A DNA stretch of 64,000 bases. Origin: Anseranas semipalmata (taxonomy: Eukaryota; Chordata; Aves; Anseriformes; Anseranatidae). Position numbers and translations under genes: made by a program. Position 1 is the stretch's first letter. Each line of letters opens with the position of its first letter. The notes beneath the pieces were generated by a model, which saw nothing but the letters and a program-made list of their open reading frames with translations, had not been told where the DNA came from and did not search any database. This document shows, piece by piece, positions 62,943 to 64,000 of the stretch. The DNA lies in contig VXAA01000920.1 in assembly GCA_013399115.1 (NCBI GenBank), positions 496,323-560,322 on the forward strand, read 5' to 3'.

Positions 62943-64000
62943 GTAAGTTTTCAGTGTCAGCTGAAACTGACTTAGAAAGTCTAATTTGTTCTCCTGGTTG
63001 AACAACGAATATGTGGTGTACGCACACATTGTGTAGGGAAAGAGTGTAAAGATGCAGATCAAGTGCTGGGTGGAAAACTCAGGAGCAGATGTCAAATGAA
63101 TAGCTCTTGAAGTTATAGTAATATTGACAAAGATATACTGCTATAATTGTAATAAACTTTTCTGCCATTTACTTAGTCAAATACTGAAGGGAAGTGAGAA
63201 AGCAAATACCGTGCACCTTGAGAACTACTTGATGGCAGATAGAAATCTTATATTTTTCATTTGATGATGAGTGGATCCTCAGAAAAATAAGATGGGTGAT
63301 GTTTCCCACAACTGATCCAGGAACATTCACTAAGATACAGGGTTATATGATACAAAACTCCTGGGCTCTGTCACGGAGTCCTACTAAGCATGAGGACCAG
63401 GAACTTTCCTGGACACTGACACTGTTGGATTGTTCTGGGGCTTCATTAGTTCCTGATGAACATTTGCATATTGATGTGTGATGCACTGAAGATGTCAAGT
63501 GTCATTGCATAGTGTTCTTGAAAATGAGACTGTTCATTACCCTGGCTTGTTCATGAAGGCTTGCAGCACAGTTTGTAAGGGTTTTGTTCCCAGTTTTACC
63601 CTATTACAATACAAGTGATTTCTCTAATTGGAATCCCTTTCCTTTAATTGAACTTAATTGTAACAGCAGTAGCTGTGGTGATCTACAGAGCTGTGCAAAG
63701 TTTAGGATACTGATTATACTTTTGGCTTTTTAGCAAAGCATCCAGATGAAGCTGGTTTTACCGTGAAAAGGGAAGAAAAAATAAAGAAATCCAGCCTTGA
63801 AATACCAAAGAAACATTCAACATTTCAAGGTCAAGTGCATATGTGGGAAGCCAGTGAAGGTTCTGCTTTTCATGCCCGTTGGCCTCTTTTATGAAATTAC
63901 TGCTTTGCATTTGCCCTCTCCTTTTGATGTCTTCCCCTCTATGTTTTGGCTGAAAGCAGGAAGTAGAGCAGTGGGTGAAAGCTCACACACACAGGAAAAA

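Larger units (their letters stand above)
55967..64000. other. Non-coding AT-rich interval to the window end
   Basis: No supported gene or transposon in about 8 kb. Microsatellites and homopolymers are listed separately. Frames of 103-117 codons (56650-57003, 57067-57381, 58858-59169, 61423-61758) match nothing I recognise. Confidence 0.55.

Overview
The window looks like a gene desert or a long intron from a bird genome. The avian call rests on repeats. Two CR1 LINE 3' ends are present, one ending in the typical ATTCTATGATTCT-type octamer. Two solo LTRs belong to an endogenous-retrovirus group I recognise from non-galliform birds (TGTGGTGGTTT at one end and a TGTAYTGG terminus at the other). 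The overall sequence is AT-rich and repeat-poor. Runs of N beside poly-A tracts indicate a draft, short-read-style assembly. I cannot name the species.

I found no protein-coding gene that I can support. The longest open frames (186, 172, 170, 167 and 164 codons) either lie inside repeats or fall within chance expectation, and none shows a recognisable domain. I also see no tRNA, rRNA or CRISPR array, and no bacterial-style feature.

Layout: 95-516 is an old CR1 fragment. 2120-3188 is a full-length LTR of about 1.07 kb on the minus strand with an internal minisatellite. 4394-4984 is a 591-bp solo LTR on the minus strand with a perfect 5-bp target-site duplication. 10600-13170 is a degenerate satellite-like array of about 150-180-bp units; the units point one way up to about 11366 and the opposite way after it, with a roughly 455-bp interruption. 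26322-26400 is a decayed LTR end. 29361-29758 is a well-preserved CR1 3' end. 33296-33425 is a perfect (AAGAG)26 array. 37955-38398 is an ancient CR1-like relic with traces of the reverse-transcriptase C-terminus, cut off by a 172-bp assembly gap. 49095-49400 is a short CpG-dense cluster, the only promoter-like sequence of non-repeat origin. The rest is unique AT-rich DNA with scattered microsatellites and poly-A tracts.

The points most worth following up are the array with its orientation switch, the two LTRs that share one end but differ elsewhere, and the isolated CpG cluster. I did not find a convincing new biological system here.
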